Source: Vermamoeba vermiformis
Taxonomy: Eukaryota; Tubulinea; Echinamoebida
Assembly (NCBI GenBank): GCA_045837725.1
Contig: JBEWZL010000011.1
Coordinates: forward strand, 186,001 to 250,000
Reading direction: 5' to 3'
DNA length: 64,000 bases
Positions 32,549 to 45,371 of this stretch are shown here, in pieces; the first letter of the stretch is position 1; every line of letters starts with the position of its first letter. The position numbers and the translations under genes were made by a program. The notes beneath the pieces were generated by a model. That model was not told the DNA's origin and ran no database searches. It worked only from the letters and a program-made list of their open reading frames with translations.

Positions 32549-32943
32549 ATTCGAACTGAGGTGCTGCAGTCGTTTTTCTAATTGAATTAAATTTTGTAGG
32601 GGCAAATTAAAACCTCTCATTATAACAAACAAAGAGATAATAGAAAGGTCGGTTATATAAGCGGATTATTGATGGCTGCAGAGAGTTGAGTGAGCTGATA
32701 CGACATTACTCGGATATTTATGCAAATCCACCAGCAAAGCGCCTGATTTGTAGACTAACGGTGGTTTGGAGGAAATATTATTGTTAACAAAACGCAAAAA
32801 ATCTTGAGCGGAATTACGCGTTGTGAACTACGGGGAAAGAAAAGTTCCGGCGTGCTGTTTCATACCTGTCAAGTTGTTAGTAATTTAATATTGATTTCCA
32901 ACTATCAACCGACTACCACAACTACAAAGTTATATATTTTCTA
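32549..32943. promoter_or_regulatory. Divergent promoter region
   Basis: This 395-bp gap separates two outward-facing genes (the F-box pseudokinase and the DHRS7-like reductase). It contains a TATA-like word, GGTTATATAAGCGG at about 32651-32664, in the orientation of the reductase gene. No other element is evident. Confidence 0.35.
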
Positions 32944-34112
32944 ATGTTGGGCGTTGTTGTCGCTGTTATCGTCGTGTTGGGCATCGCTTTCGTAGCTTCT
33001 TCCTTCTTGGGGAAGAAAAAGCTCACTCCTCAACAAGTGAAGGAGTTATTAAACCGTAAGTAATAACTTTAAAACGATAGTTTACGCTCATTAAGGAAAC
33101 ACTCGATCGCGATCAATTTTTAATTTTTTATTTTTCTTTCGCCACAGAAAAAGTCGTTATTGTTACTGGGGCCGCCCGAGGTCTTGGTAAAGCTCTTGCC
33201 GAAGAATTCGTTAGAAATGGATCCAAGTACGCGTTATTCCGCCAATTTAGATCGAGATCTTTTGCTAATTTATTATTCAAGGGTCGTCATCGTTGATCTG
33301 AAAGAAGACTTGTTAGAACAGGCTAAGAAAGAGTTGATTGAAATCTCTTCACCTGAATCCGTCGTAGCCTTGGCCGGAGATCTTTCCAAAAAAGAGTTTA
33401 GCAAGTGAGTGCAGCAGTATATTTATTGCTTTACTAATAAAATCATAGGGAAGTCATTGAAGCCACCGTGTCCAAGTTTGGCAAGATTGATATTTTGTTC
33501 GGCAATCACGGAATCTTCCCCGTAAAGCCGATCGAGGACTTCTCAGTCGAAGATATCGAAAAAGTCTTGCAAGTCAACTTCCTCGGCGCAGTATACTTGG
33601 CTAAGTATGCCATGGATCACATTAAAAAGACGAAGGGCAGCATTGCGGTTACATCTAGCATGTCAGGTTTGTGACGGATCTGAAATATTGCACAACAATA
33701 CGTTAAATTAACCAAAAAATTAGGAAAACTTGCCATTCGAAATTCCGCTTCTTACTGCGCTTCAAAACACGCTTTACTAGGTAAGTAGACAAATTGTGAA
33801 TCTTTTTGGATGCGATCTAACTTTTGGCAAGGTTTCTTTGACACCGTCCGTGTTGAACTTGCGGCCCATGGAGTTCAAGTAACCATCGTGTGCCCTGGTG
33901 GAATGCGCACTGAAATGATCAAGGAAGCTTACGGCACTTACACGCCCAACGAAAAAGTCAAGTTTTACACTCCCGAAGAACTCGCTCCTGGAATTATTGA
34001 AGCCGTCGCTGCACGCAAGCGAGAACATTACACTGAAGGATTTTTGCGTGTTTTGGGATTGACTAGAGCTTTGTTCCCTCAAACAATCGACAACTTCCTC
34101 GATAAATATTAG
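32944..34112 (+). CDS. Membrane-anchored short-chain dehydrogenase (DHRS7-like)
   Basis: Exons join across introns at about 33057-33147, 33227-33286, 33403-33449, 33665-33722 and 33781-33831. The N-terminus is one membrane helix (VVVAVIVVLGIAFVASSFL) followed by Lys residues, giving a type III anchor with the enzyme facing the cytosol or lumen. The SDR domain has VVIVTGAARGLGKALAEEF (cofactor glycines), GNHGIFP (the NAG-like motif), the active-site Ser in VTSSMSG and YCASK. The NGxxG-to-acidic residue VIVDLKED suggests NAD preference. The length, about 310 residues, and the C-terminal half (VELAAHGVQVTIVCPGGM) fit the DHRS7 or 11-beta-HSD-like branch, which reduces steroids, retinoids or other lipids in the ER. 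The substrate is not known. Confidence 0.82.
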
Positions 34113-34268
34113 ATGCCAGCCAAGTGGCTTAATTAGCGGTCTACTAATGCGTTATTTGCTATTTCGACGATTTGATGCTTCGAAGATTTATTACGACAAA
34201 AATTATTACAAGGTCTAAACGGGTAAAAATTAATTACAAGTGACGTGTGGGACAAGTGCCCTGGTGAT

Positions 34269-36625
34269 TTAGATTAAAATCGACAAGATAATGAAGACTA
34301 GCAGAATAATAGCTAATGTATACTGCTCTTCTTCGGGTGTCAGCGGAGATTTCAACGCAGATTGAATGAGCTCTTTTCGTCGTGTTCTCAAGCTCACGTT
34401 GTTAATGTTGTTGTTATTAGCTGCCGCAGTCAACGACGTCTCTTGCAAGGACTTGATCTGCTTGTCCTTGAGCTCCAATTGTTGCTTCGATTGAGCGAGC
34501 AAACTGAGCGTGTTCTCGGAGTCCTTTTGCAAGGCAGTAACACTCGCGGTCAATCGCGCAATCTCCGTGGCGTGAATTTGATTTTGATTGGCCAACGTCT
34601 CCGTGAGCTCTTTGACTTTCTTTTGCAACTTTTCCGTCTCCTCTTTGTTATCCGTGAGGGTGGTTTCAGGAGGCGAGGGCGTGCTAGGTGTTGCACCAGT
34701 TGAGGCAGCGCCACCCTTGTTCTTGTCGCGCAACTGTTGCTTCATCTTGCTCAGCGCTTCTTTCAACTGCTTGATCTCGTCTTTGGCCATCTCCACTTCT
34801 TTTTTCATCTTTTCATTGGCTTCGCGAAGAGTCATCACTTCAGTGTTGTTGATATTGACGTTGTTCGACGGTGGGGGCGGATCTGTCGCAGTGTTTTTAA
34901 TGAAATAGTCGACAATAAGGTTTGAATCTCTGGATACGTACCAGCAGGATTGTAATTTTCAATCAACAAAATGGAAGGCTCCTTCAGCATAGCTCTGCCG
35001 CTGTCAGCTTTAGTAACCTCACCTTCCCTCGCTTTAAGACGAACATAATTAGCCAATGCAAATAGTTAGATACGATGAATAGTGCATACGTGAAACAGGT
35101 GGGACAATGATCTTCGTGTCGGCAAATTGAACACTGTTGCGCGAGTCACGTTTAACAGGAGTCGCTACATTGCTGTTAGTCTTCGATTCTGCTGAACTAA
35201 CTGACCGCGAGCGTTCACGACGCCCTGGGGAAAGACTTGAACCTGAATCATTTCGACGCGGAGATTTGCCTTCGCGAGGAGATCTGGCGTGATTTACCGT
35301 TAGTTTTGAGGTTATTATAGGACCACTAATAAAGAGTAATACGTACTTGTTGGTGGAATCAATAGCAATTGGTGCGACTAGTGTGGGCTGATCATCCGAG
35401 AACTCGTCATTTTCTGTCATCGACTCTTCTATGCTCTGCAACACGACATCACAGTTAATGGAAATGAAACTACCACGGTATTTCTATTGAGACTTACGCC
35501 CTCAGTGTCGTGCGTGAACTCGCTGTTGTTAGCCTCTGATGTGTCTTCGTTGGTCTCGACGACAAACTGCTCAGTACCAACAGTGATAATATGACCGTCG
35601 ACGTCGCTGTGAGCGGAATTGACCGAGTCTTCGCGACCCAAAACACGCTTCGATTTGACGCGTTTAATAACCTTGCCGTCAATCTTTTGGTAATTGCTCT
35701 TGACTTGTAACTAAAATCGATTTAAAGTGTCAGTGTGCATCGTGCGGATAATTATCCTATGGTCTTAATTACCGTTAATATAGTCTTCGTAGTCTTATCT
35801 TTGTGTTTGCCAGTCAATTCGAAGCTCTTGACGTCGATAAAAGTGCTTGAAGGAGCAAATGTCGTGATATCTAAGGGTAAACTACCGACTTTGTAATCTT
35901 TCTTGAGTCCTGCGCTCTTATATCGTTTCTAAATAATATTGAAAATATTAATACGCGTCGTATCATCTTTTGTTGCAGAATTAAATAATTGTGACTTTGA
36001 AATATTCCGGAGATCTCGTAAAGGGTGAATTTAAATAAACGAGTAAAAGCATTGTAAATAGCTGGTTAATTAATTCAAAATAACAATTACAGAATTGCTC
36101 TAAATTTTTCGGATTTGCAACTTTAAAAAAGATCCAAAGAACAAATTTAAATACGATTTAATATTTAAAATATTGCTACAATATTAATTAAAGCGATAAT
36201 TTACGAATACGGTATTTGTCTAAAATCTTGGGAATAAAAAATTTTCCTCCATCTTATTCAATCTACGTCGCAAGGAGTGGAAATCGATATAAATGATTCC
36301 TTCGAATTATACTTACAAATTTAAGGCTGAATATAACAATTTTTTTATCGAAGGTACCCGTGGAGAGGTCCTTAGTGAGATTGACAGTAAAACTAAGATC
36401 TGCATTCAAAGTCATTTGCTTCGAGCCCGTTGGTTTGAACATCTTCGTAGTTCCTTTGTTCTTGCTACCACTCCCCTTCTTATATTCAATAAACAGTTCT
36501 CCTTTCTTGCCATCTGAGTACTTGGATGGCAATTCATCTATGTTCCGCACGACGATGTCGAACTGTACTTTAATTCGCTGCTTCTTTCTAGCTTCGGGCG
36601 TAATACCTGCAAGCTTCGATGACAT
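34269..36625 (-). CDS. NT-C2 domain, coiled-coil, tail-anchored protein
   Basis: The first exon starts MSSKLAGITPEARKKQRIKV and continues as a beta-rich domain with QFDIVVRNIDELPSKYSDG, LFIEYKKGSGSKN and SFTVNLTKDLST. This matches the N-terminal C2 (NT-C2) domain of EHBP1/EEIG-type proteins, which bind membranes and link to cytoskeleton or endosomes. Next exons give KRYKSAGLKKDYKVGSLPLD and an acidic, Ser-rich linker with SPREGKSPRR and SLSPGRRERSRS phosphorylation-type sites. The last big exon (34838-34269) is a long coiled coil and ends with a single hydrophobic helix (LAIILLVFIILSILI) at the extreme C-terminus, so the protein is tail-anchored. It may tether a membrane to a partner. The NT-C2 call is moderate; the coiled coil and anchor are plain. 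Confidence 0.6.
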
Positions 36626-36867
36626 TGTGCGTTCTGTTTGAAATAAATACAAAAAATGATCCGCAGACCTGTGTTTACAATTTTGTTGCTTGCGTAACAC
36701 GTGGCGAGAAAGTCACAAAAAATGGTATGCCAATGTTTATTAAAAAGGGAGCCATTGCTACAATGAGACAGGCAACATTTTTGTCAGATCTTGCGTGACA
36801 GAGTAAGATCCGTCTGCAGACGAAAAATTTTTATTTCGATTACAACGAAGTACATAGGAAAGAGTCT

Positions 36868-39800
36868 TATTGGGGATTTGCGGAGCTGCCACCAACGAAC
36901 TTTGAAAATATTCCTTCTATTTCGTTCATTTTCGCCTCAGCAGCGATCAGTGCTTCTTCCGCCTTTGACGACGTTTTGTTAGCCCGTCTTTAACAATATT
37001 GTTGTACGTACCTTTAATCGTCGATCTTGCTCTTGATGATAGGCGTCTGAGAGCTCAAGTAACTCTTTCTTCAGCTCTTGGATCTCTTGTTGTAACTCGC
37101 GCACCATCTCTTCGTTGACGACTTGCAACTGAGCAGCTGCCTGTGACCACTGTTGCACTTCATCATTTAGTTGTTGGACCTCAAGTTGTTTCTGCAGCAG
37201 CTCTTGTTCCAATGCCGCAAGGTTGCTATCGGCCTGTCCGTGCGTTCCATTAGGATGTTGCAACCGGCTCTGGTCGTGTGCGAATTGTAACTCCGCGTGA
37301 CTTGCTTGCAGCTTGTTCAATGTAATTTCGAGCTCCTGATATTCGTTTTGCAACGAGATCATTTGCGATGTTAACTGCGAGTTCTCAGCGAGCAACCGAA
37401 CGACCTCACTATTGGAGTTGGCACGTTCCATTGACTCCCGCAACTCTTCGACCTCGCTCAAGAGTTGTCGCTTCATCTTGCTCTGTTGTTGCAACTCCGT
37501 CTGTAGCACTTCGTTTTCAGTCTTCAACTCGGCCAGCTGTTTGGATGTAGCAGCACTAATGTTGTTCGTGTTCTCGCTCAACTTTCTGACTTCCGTCAAA
37601 GCATTAGCAAGCTGAGCACGAAGAGTTTGTTCTTGTGACGAGCTCTCCGCTGTCAGTTTCTTCAGGCTTTCTACGTCTCTTCGCAAGTGCGAGATTTCTT
37701 TATCTTTTTGTTCGATAGTTGCCTTCGCTTGATTTAACTCGTCCTCGAGCGCCTTATTGGCATTATTATTGCTGTTCGATGAATCTCCTTGGAACGCAGA
37801 GCTGTTCGCCAATCGAAGCTGCGCTTTAAGGGACGTGTTTTCGAACTTCAAAGTGTTGACTTGTGCGTTCAAAGAAATTAATTCAAGCTCTGCGTCTGTA
37901 CTTTGTGAACTTGAAGCCGATTTGGTAGCGACTAGTTCTCGTTCCAGAGCTCGTACTCTGTCTGCTAAAGCAGCTGCTTCTTGCCTTGAAGCAGATAGCT
38001 CTCTTTCTAGCGTCGCGTTTGTGCTATTTATCTCGGCTTGGAGCTGGGTCTGCTCGGCACGCAGACGCCAAACTTTTGCATTCTCAGCTTCTTTTTCGAG
38101 CTGCTGTTTCAGCCGTTCGTTCTCTTGCCTTAATTGATCGCTCTGAGGCTTGTCCTTTGATTCTTCATTGGTGTTATTGTTTGACACGAGCACAATGTTG
38201 CTTGATGACCCGCTTGAACTTTTTTGCGCTGTAATGAACGTTAGCCATTGGGCAATGCAAGATTAACAATGCGTACGTGAGGAACTGCTCTTTGATGACC
38301 CGCCAAAAGACATCCGAGTACCCGATATCGAAGCCCTAGAAGAACCAACTTTGGCTGCGTTCGGTGACGGATGATGTGGCACTTTGGGTGACATTCCAAA
38401 TCCCGCAGTAGCGTTCGTAACTGTAGTCGGTGAGGCTCGTGAAGTCACACTACGACGCGTAGCAACCTTTGGTGAGGAGGCCGTTGCTGAAGTGCCTGAT
38501 GTTGCAACTGCGGCAGGAACACTTGGTGAGCTCGGTGGGGTCAACATCTGACCAGGGTCAGGTGCCAAACTGAACTTTGACAGCGGTGAAGCCGACGGAG
38601 CGTTGGTGTTTGGTGAGGACTTGAACGACCCTGGATGAGGCACCCGCGCTATTGCTGGCGAGTCTGAGGTATCGCTGTAATCCGGCACGTTCGTGTTATT
38701 ATTATTGTTGTTAGCCGCATTTGTCGCTGGTGTAAAAGTCTTCAACGGAACTGCTTCGTAGGACACGGCATTTTTCACTGAGCTACCAGCCGTAACATTA
38801 GTATTGCTCGACACAGGCGTTAAAGGTGCGTTAGTGTTGCTTGGTACACTGTTTGTATTGTTACTAGTGGTGATTTTAACGGTTGGCGTCGCTTTTGGTT
38901 TGTCTGCTTGTGTCACTAATGCCGGTGTGACACGTGCCCTCGATGAGGCTCGTGGTTTGGTTAAAGTCGCTGTACCCGATAATGGCTCCCACTCTACCTT
39001 ATCTGTGACAATCGCGAGTTAGAATGACACGGTTATTTTATGCCGCGGACATACCCAACTGCAAGACATGCACCTCGCTCGACGATGTATCACCACCCAT
39101 CAAATAGACTTGCTTGTTCAACATGGTCATTGCGTGGCCGTGACGAGGTCCTAAGAATACGTTAGTACTGGTCAATCCTTCGATTCGTGCCATACCAGGA
39201 GCTGAAGCATTGGTGTTCGTGCACGAGTACCACGTGTGTTCGTTAGTATCGAACATGAGTAAATCATTCAAATCTCGACCATCTGCACCGACTCCTCCGT
39301 ACACTGCAATTCTTCCACTATCAAGCACTTCGCAAGCGTGATCATATCGTGGCAAGAAATTTCCTTTGAAGTGGATTCTACGACACGTGACTTCAGTGCT
39401 CGCCGTCGGTACTTGATCCGACGGCAATTCAATCTCCCATACGTCGTTGAACACTTCGTCTTTGCTGCCTTTTCCGCCAATGACAAACAAACTCGCACTA
39501 TTTTCTTTTTGGACGACGGCAGCAGTATGAAATGCTCGTGCAGGCAGTTCAGTTACGGTTGAATCGTCGCATATAATCTTAAACTTGTCGAGTTTGGTCA
39601 TTGAGATATTTCCCTTCGTGAAATGCACGCAGATTAATTCGTTCAAAACCTTCGTCAGATATTTGCCTGATGTCGACTTGATTAGCCACCGGTGTCATAA
39701 ATATGCTAGTTTATCAAGTACCTCCAAATATCCATCCCAATAACACATTGTTGACAGTTGAAAGATTCTGGGAATGACCGCAGCGAGGCATGGGAAGAGC

Positions 39801-40566
39801 ACCCTAAGTTACTTACGTGAGCGTCACTGTCTGGTAAGTACGAGCATGCAATGAGTCTTACCTGTATGCGGACACAAGCCCAAGTCATAGTGCGAGTATT
39901 GAGCGTGAAAGCATCGTTGAAATACTTGCTCTCGTCCTCAGTGCAGCCGCCGAACAGGAACACATACTCGTCCGCTGCAGCAAATAGTTAGTATTCATAC
40001 CCATCGAGCGGCATCATGATCACGTACTGGAGCTGAGAGGTACCGTCATGCAGCGATGTAATATGCGTGGAACAGGTCCTACTCCGGTCGCCTTCACATC
40101 CGTCCAGGCACGCAGACCAGCAGCATTCAGAATACGAAGTTTTTGACCTTGTGACGGTCCACCTTTGTTTGTTGTCAGTAAATTTCACATATTACTTACT
40201 TAGCAATCAACAATTAAATCATGATTACCTAATATTACAATCTTGCGACCAGTGATTGTCGTGGCCGAATGATGGATCAAGGGCAGAGGACTGAAAAATA
40301 TTACAAAATCGAGTTATAAAAAACGTCAAATAATTATACCAAAACAAACTAAGACGAAAATTTTTTCAGATCGGATCTTAAAATTTTCATAAATGGCTAT
40401 ATTTGTTTCTAATATTATATGCTGATGGCTCATATTAATATTTGCGTTCTCATACAATTTTAAAAAGACTTTTGAATTTTCTAAGTCAAATTTCATACCT
40501 CGGTCCTGCAATTTTGCTGCTTAGCCAAACACTCTCCATCAAACTAATCGATTGCGGCCACTCTTG
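36868..40566 (-). CDS. Kelch-repeat protein with Ser/Pro linker and long C-terminal coiled coil
   Basis: The minus-strand exons give Kelch repeats first: LIHHSATTITGRKIVIL, FLFGGCTEDESKYFNDAF, FHTAAVVQKENSASLFVIGG, YDHACEVLDSGRIAVYGGVG and GHAMTMLNKQVYLMGGDT, a probable six-blade propeller. A low-complexity Thr/Asn/Ser/Pro-rich region follows (38900-38260), then about 400 residues of coiled coil (38193-36979) and a short last exon ending GGSSANPQ at 36868. The order resembles Kelch-coiled-coil scaffold proteins such as Dictyostelium GefL-type or fungal Tea1/Kel1 polarity factors. Tea1-like proteins mark cell ends and bind microtubule plus-ends, so a role in polarity or cytokinesis is a fair guess. 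The 5-prime end is uncertain: a first exon with the ATG may lie between 40566 and about 41000. Confidence 0.7.
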
Positions 40567-41234
40567 AATATTTTAAAATACAAACAAGCAAAAGCGTCAT
40601 TAGCGTGTCAGACAGGCGATATTTTCCTTAGATTTCTCGTCAATCTTTTTGTGCATCCGATCGGCATAAACACGCAAGATAGGATTGAAGTATTTAATTT
40701 CATATACTTGTGGTACGTATCATAATTTTTATGGGCAAAATTTTCTCCGTCAGGCAAATCGCAATTTGCGCCAAAACATTACAATGAAATTATACCTACC
40801 TCGCTTCATAATATATATTAAATTCAAAAAGTAATGGAGCTTCACAAAAAGGAAACAGTTAGCGCATCAGATTGCGTTGGTACCGATCTCTTTTTTAGTT
40901 AATTAGCCGCTTGCTCCTAAAAGCTTATTATTCCCAGCGAACTGATTTCGCGAAGTCTATAAATACAAAATGAACCAAAAAAATAGAGGCAAAGTTTGAC
41001 GGATACGGCCTCCCGCGCCAGCACAAACTTTTAGAACTACGAAATCGAAACATGATCCTCCTATATACTTATATTACTACTAGTAGGTGCTATTTTAACA
41101 CTATCGGCCGTTCGGTGTTTCACCGCTCGTATTTAAAACTTTTCCGGTCCAAACGCGTACATTTTCTATTTTTGTAATCAACCTGAAATTCAGTTTCGTG
41201 TAGCGGTTTTGTTCATTCTGTAAATACTTTTATC
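40567..41234. other. Upstream region shared by two divergent genes
   Basis: No protein-coding segment could be supported. It is expected to hold the promoter and perhaps a 5-prime exon of the Kelch gene (minus strand) and the promoter of the HTH gene (plus strand). No TATA or repeat stands out. Confidence 0.4.
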
Positions 41235-42344
41235 ATGAGCACTACACCGGAGGGTCCGAGCCCGTCTGTACCACGAAAGAAAAGCAATGCATCTCTGCGG
41301 CGATCGACCCAGTCAACTTCAGACCAAGACGGAGATAAGAGCCCCGTACCGTTCAATCATTTTCCTAAGCCAGAGATTATCAGAGATATCAAAGAATTAA
41401 TCAATTCATCGGATCTGTCTCAAAAAAGAATGGCGCAAGATCTCAACATTAGGTACGTTCATTGCGGTTATTTTACTTCACTTATAAACGCTATTTTACA
41501 TCGAATAATGAATATGTATCAACTTTATGCTAATCTTTACGTTCGTAGCCAAACGAAAGTTAGCCAATTCCTAAATAACGTCCCCAGAACAAAAGGCTGG
41601 GGGTCATTTGAAGATAAAGTGACGATATGGCTCAAAGAACAACGCATTAAACTCGGGAGAGTAAAAGAAGATGCCGAAGAGAATCCGGATCAGTACGATA
41701 TAGAATTGAACCCGCTCTCTTTCTCCGGTGACTCGACTCCGGTATCGGAAGCATCGAATGATAATATGGTCATACATTCACCTAGCCCTATATTTGTCGT
41801 TCCTCTTTCATCTGCAATGCAACCAGCAAATGGATTTCAACTTTGGATTCCGAATCCGTATCAAGTTACACCGCAGGTACCTGACCTTATTAATCAACGC
41901 TAAAAGATTGAATTTAAAGACGAAATTTACATATATTATAAGCCTATCGGTCCTTAACATTTTGATTTATCCTTTCTAAATATAGTAATATCAAAACTGA
42001 ACATTTACCAGTTCGTCTTAAAGATATCTAATCGCCGTAGAAACGATCTAATATAGTACTAGGTTATGTCAAATGGAATGCCCGCGCTCACAAAAAGTTT
42101 CTCTTGGCCGCAACCGCGGAGAGCGCATCCGTACGAAGGCTATTATACGACCGATTCAAAGAGTGAATACACCCCTACACCTAGAGATATCGAGTGGATT
42201 GCATCATCGCAACATAAAATGATGTACTCGACGAACTTGTACGGAACCAGCGCACGGATGGATGTGGAGCCTACCTCCGTCCAAGAAAATGATTGGTCGA
42301 CATTCTCTTTAAATGAAGTATTTGAAAAGAAACCAAATTCGTAG
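41235..42344 (+). CDS. Putative helix-turn-helix DNA-binding protein
   Basis: Three exons (41235-41453, 41549-41878, about 42061-42344) join in frame. The second helix-rich part reads LSQKRMAQDLNISQTKVSQF, a classic HTH with the recognition helix ISQTKVSQFLNN, followed by GWGSFEDKVTIWLKEQRIKL, a motif like that after XRE-type or CUT-like HTHs. The N-terminus is Ser/Thr-rich and basic (RKKSNASLRRSTQS), as in many transcription factors. The C-terminal exon is rich in Pro, Tyr and Ser with no known fold. A nuclear transcription regulator is likely, but I recognise no named family. The intron between exons 2 and 3 contains a TAA that closes the unspliced frame, so an alternative shorter protein (ending at 41903) is possible. 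Confidence 0.55.
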
Positions 42345-42570
42345 GAACAGCGCCCCATTTGGTGTCATTTCGTATTACGAAAGACAGCACGTGGCGTCAT
42401 CATCACGCCACCACACGCTTGTATAAATTAATAGAACTCTACCTTGTACATAAATACCTTTAGGCAGGCTATAGTACCTGCCTAGAGATTGCGAAGACTT
42501 CAAGAGGAATTGCACTCCGCCAGCAGATTCGGAAATTACTTAACGAAATATTTATAGCCCAAACGGCTTT
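42345..42570. other. Tail-to-tail spacer
   Basis: These 226 bp lie between the stop codons of two convergent genes. A short word is repeated around a near-inverted stretch (TAGGCAGGCTATAGTACCTGCCTAGAG, about 42460-42487), which could fold into a hairpin and help both transcripts end. Confidence 0.35.
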
Positions 42571-45040
42571 TTATAGTCGGGCGTTAGACGCTTTCTGTTT
42601 CCTACGGGGATACATGATTACGTCGTCGTCCTGCAAAGTAGTTTCTAGCTCGCTCTGGCCGCTCTCATCCTCGCTAGTTTCGGATGGGGTAATCGGCGAA
42701 TCGATTTCAACGGAAGTCGCTGTGCGTACCGATGCAGAATCGATTTCGCTATGAAAATGACCTTCTTCAACGTCTTTTTCCTCGGGTATCTCCACTAACC
42801 GAACAATGACTTGCTTAGCCTAAAAAAGGATATCAATAACTGCAATCATTGCTCGGGCGAATCAGGTTCGTTTCAAGAAGCAAATCATGGCGTGTCTATA
42901 ACGTACCTTTCTATTATATACATATTCCGTTATCGAAAATAAGACTAAGCTGCATAAAACAGCAGATGCGGCCAAAGTAAATAAAACGTAAGGACCCCAT
43001 TTGCCGTAAATATAACCTCCTAACATCGATCCAATGCTCACACCAAGACCGCTAAATGTTCCGAAAAAGATTCCCTAAGTACGTAAATTAGACTTCAACT
43101 TTGCGACAATTTTTTTAGGTTAATTAATTCAGCTCAGAGGTATACCAATAATTCCTTTGATTAAATTACGTACCTGTGACGTCGCTGTTAATCCTTCCGG
43201 TGCCATTTCATTCATATGTACAACTCCGGCGGTCTATATAATAGTGTTGGTAAGGTAAAAAGCTGCTAGGTGCGCGAATCTGAAACCTACCCAAAAACAT
43301 CCAAAGAAAATTCCGTGCAACATCTCGACTGGAAGTATCATCCATGCATCAGTAATGATGAGGTACAATATGCACCTAAAAATAGCTGTTAATTCATGCA
43401 ATTTTAAAGATGGTGTACCGGATGTACCGCAAAATGTAGACGCAGTGCGAAGCAATGATCATTTTTACGAATCCAATGCGCTGCACTAGCTGCTTAGAGA
43501 AGTAAAATACTGGCACTTCGACTACGACCATGGAAATCTGTGATTTTCCAAATCAGGCAATGTTAGATCTTGGGGAATGTTGTTACGCGTAAAAACGTAC
43601 CATTCTAAAGCCATAAAGCGTTTCACTCGCGTTAAGGTATTTAACCATAAATAAAAAGATGAAGTTAGAGATAACTGCGGCTGCTGCGCCCATAATCAAC
43701 GTCGTTCCCATGAACAAGCTCATCTGCAAGTTAATAATCTTCTTGGCGGAGATAAAGAAGAAGAAAGCTATATATTTGTTGTTACTAACGCTGCTAGCGT
43801 TATCGCAATATATTCATCCACTTACGACTCTTTCGGGCTGTAAATCAAACAATTAGATCGGCATCAAAACCTCTGTCTGTGCAAGTTATTCTTACCTTCG
43901 TCTGGTTTCTCCTTAGGTGGGACTTCTTTAACGAATAGCACTACGATAATAACAAACAAGCACGACCAGAGACCAAAACTGAAGAAAAACGCTCGGATGG
44001 TCGTGTAATCCATAATAATGCTCACAACCAGCGAGGTTAAGCCCCATCCAATCGAACCTGTATTATTATATTAATATCTCAATAATAATGGCAAATATTA
44101 AATCTATGGTCAGCAGGTCTCAATCTCAAAAAGAGAGATGCACAGAATCCAAAACTGGCTCCGATTAATTTTACAACAGCCATTATTGTTCTTGTAATAT
44201 AGCGATCACAATATCAATGCTATTGTTTGATGCTTACCCCATAATCTCTGTTTGCCGTACAACTCTCGCTGTCCAGCCAACATGTGCAGCACTAGAGAAT
44301 CGATCAATGCAGTGATAGGAAGCAAAAAGAATGAGTAGCAAGCCACAATCGGTGCCTATAATTGCAAAAATTGATACTACGGCTAAAATAAGCGATAGAA
44401 GGAAGATTGTGTTCGGTTGATCTCGCGTGTCACGCGTGGATGTTGCACATACCAAAATGAACAGCGAGTTGTAAGGGAAGTCAAAGTATAGCATTGATAC
44501 GAAGAACAGTGCTGCGACTGTGCACACGATTAAAAGCTTCTTTGTTTTGCCTGTGCGATCGGCTTGTGACGCCCAGAACATTGATCCGAAAAAGTTCATC
44601 AATGGGGGAATCGCTAACATTAAGCCAATTTGAGAGCCTAGTAGTGGTATATAATGAGTTAAATGCGCGCATTGTTGGATAATAACATTAATTAAGAACC
44701 GAGGTTCCGCTCCGATCGGATGAATTTGTGCGATCTGAAATTACGAGCGAGATTTTAGCGTTGAAAGTATAGTAGTAGCCATTGTATATTATTTCGCTAT
44801 TGAAGACGTGAAAACTCAATAAAATTACAATTTTAACCAAAATTAACGAATGAAATCGTTAGGAAAATACTAGTATTAAAATGCTAGCGGTAATAAGATC
44901 GCCAAAATACTAATTATTGCATATAAATAATTACCTGTGAGACTACGTTCGCTGTAATACAGTGATAAGAACGGATTTATCGACGCGAGGGTGGCATTGA
45001 AGAGGTATTGCAAGCCCTTCGGAATGAGATACCACGACAT
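42571..45040 (-). CDS. Major facilitator superfamily transporter (MFSD6-like)
   Basis: The first exon encodes MSWYLIPKGLQYLFNATLAS, NPFLSLYYSERSLTG, typical of the first helix of LacY-like or MFSD6-like MFS proteins (YYxATxxxxPFLPLY). Then SQIGLMLAIPPLMNFFGSMF and WASQADRTGKTKKLL give the MFS signature loop (ADxTGKxK) between helices 2 and 3. More exons carry hydrophobic helices (LFFVSMLYFDFPYNSLFIL, AVVSIFAIIGTDCGLLLIL). The C-terminal exon is a long acidic cytosolic tail (EIDSASVRTATSVEIDS and more), which may hold regulatory phosphorylation sites. I expect twelve helices, but several are split by introns. The substrate is unknown; the MFSD6 group has been linked to peptides or nucleosides in other organisms. 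Confidence 0.72.
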
Positions 45041-45371
45041 CTGGTGTTATATTTAATATATACAAAATAAATAAATAAAATATTAATGTACAAAAACCAG
45101 ACTTGTGGACGTCAGATTCGGGCTGGTTGTGATCTGAAGGACATTCGTGTTGCGACAACAAAAATTTTCAAAAAGTAGAATCAACCAGAAGACTTTGACA
45201 ACAAATTACGACAATTAAAGAGCAGATAGAGATATCGAGAGGTCCGAGAGAGCCCGGATTTGGATCTTGACTTCATCAGGTGGAATGAAGTCATAACAAT
45301 AAACTAACAAATGGTCAAGTACCAGTACTATGTAACGGATACGGGGAATGGTTGAGTTTATCCATTATATT
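45041..45371. other. Gene-free spacer
   Basis: No reading frame with family signal. It would contain the promoter of the MFS gene (read leftwards from 45040) and the 3-prime end of the LRR gene. Nothing repeated is seen. Confidence 0.4.
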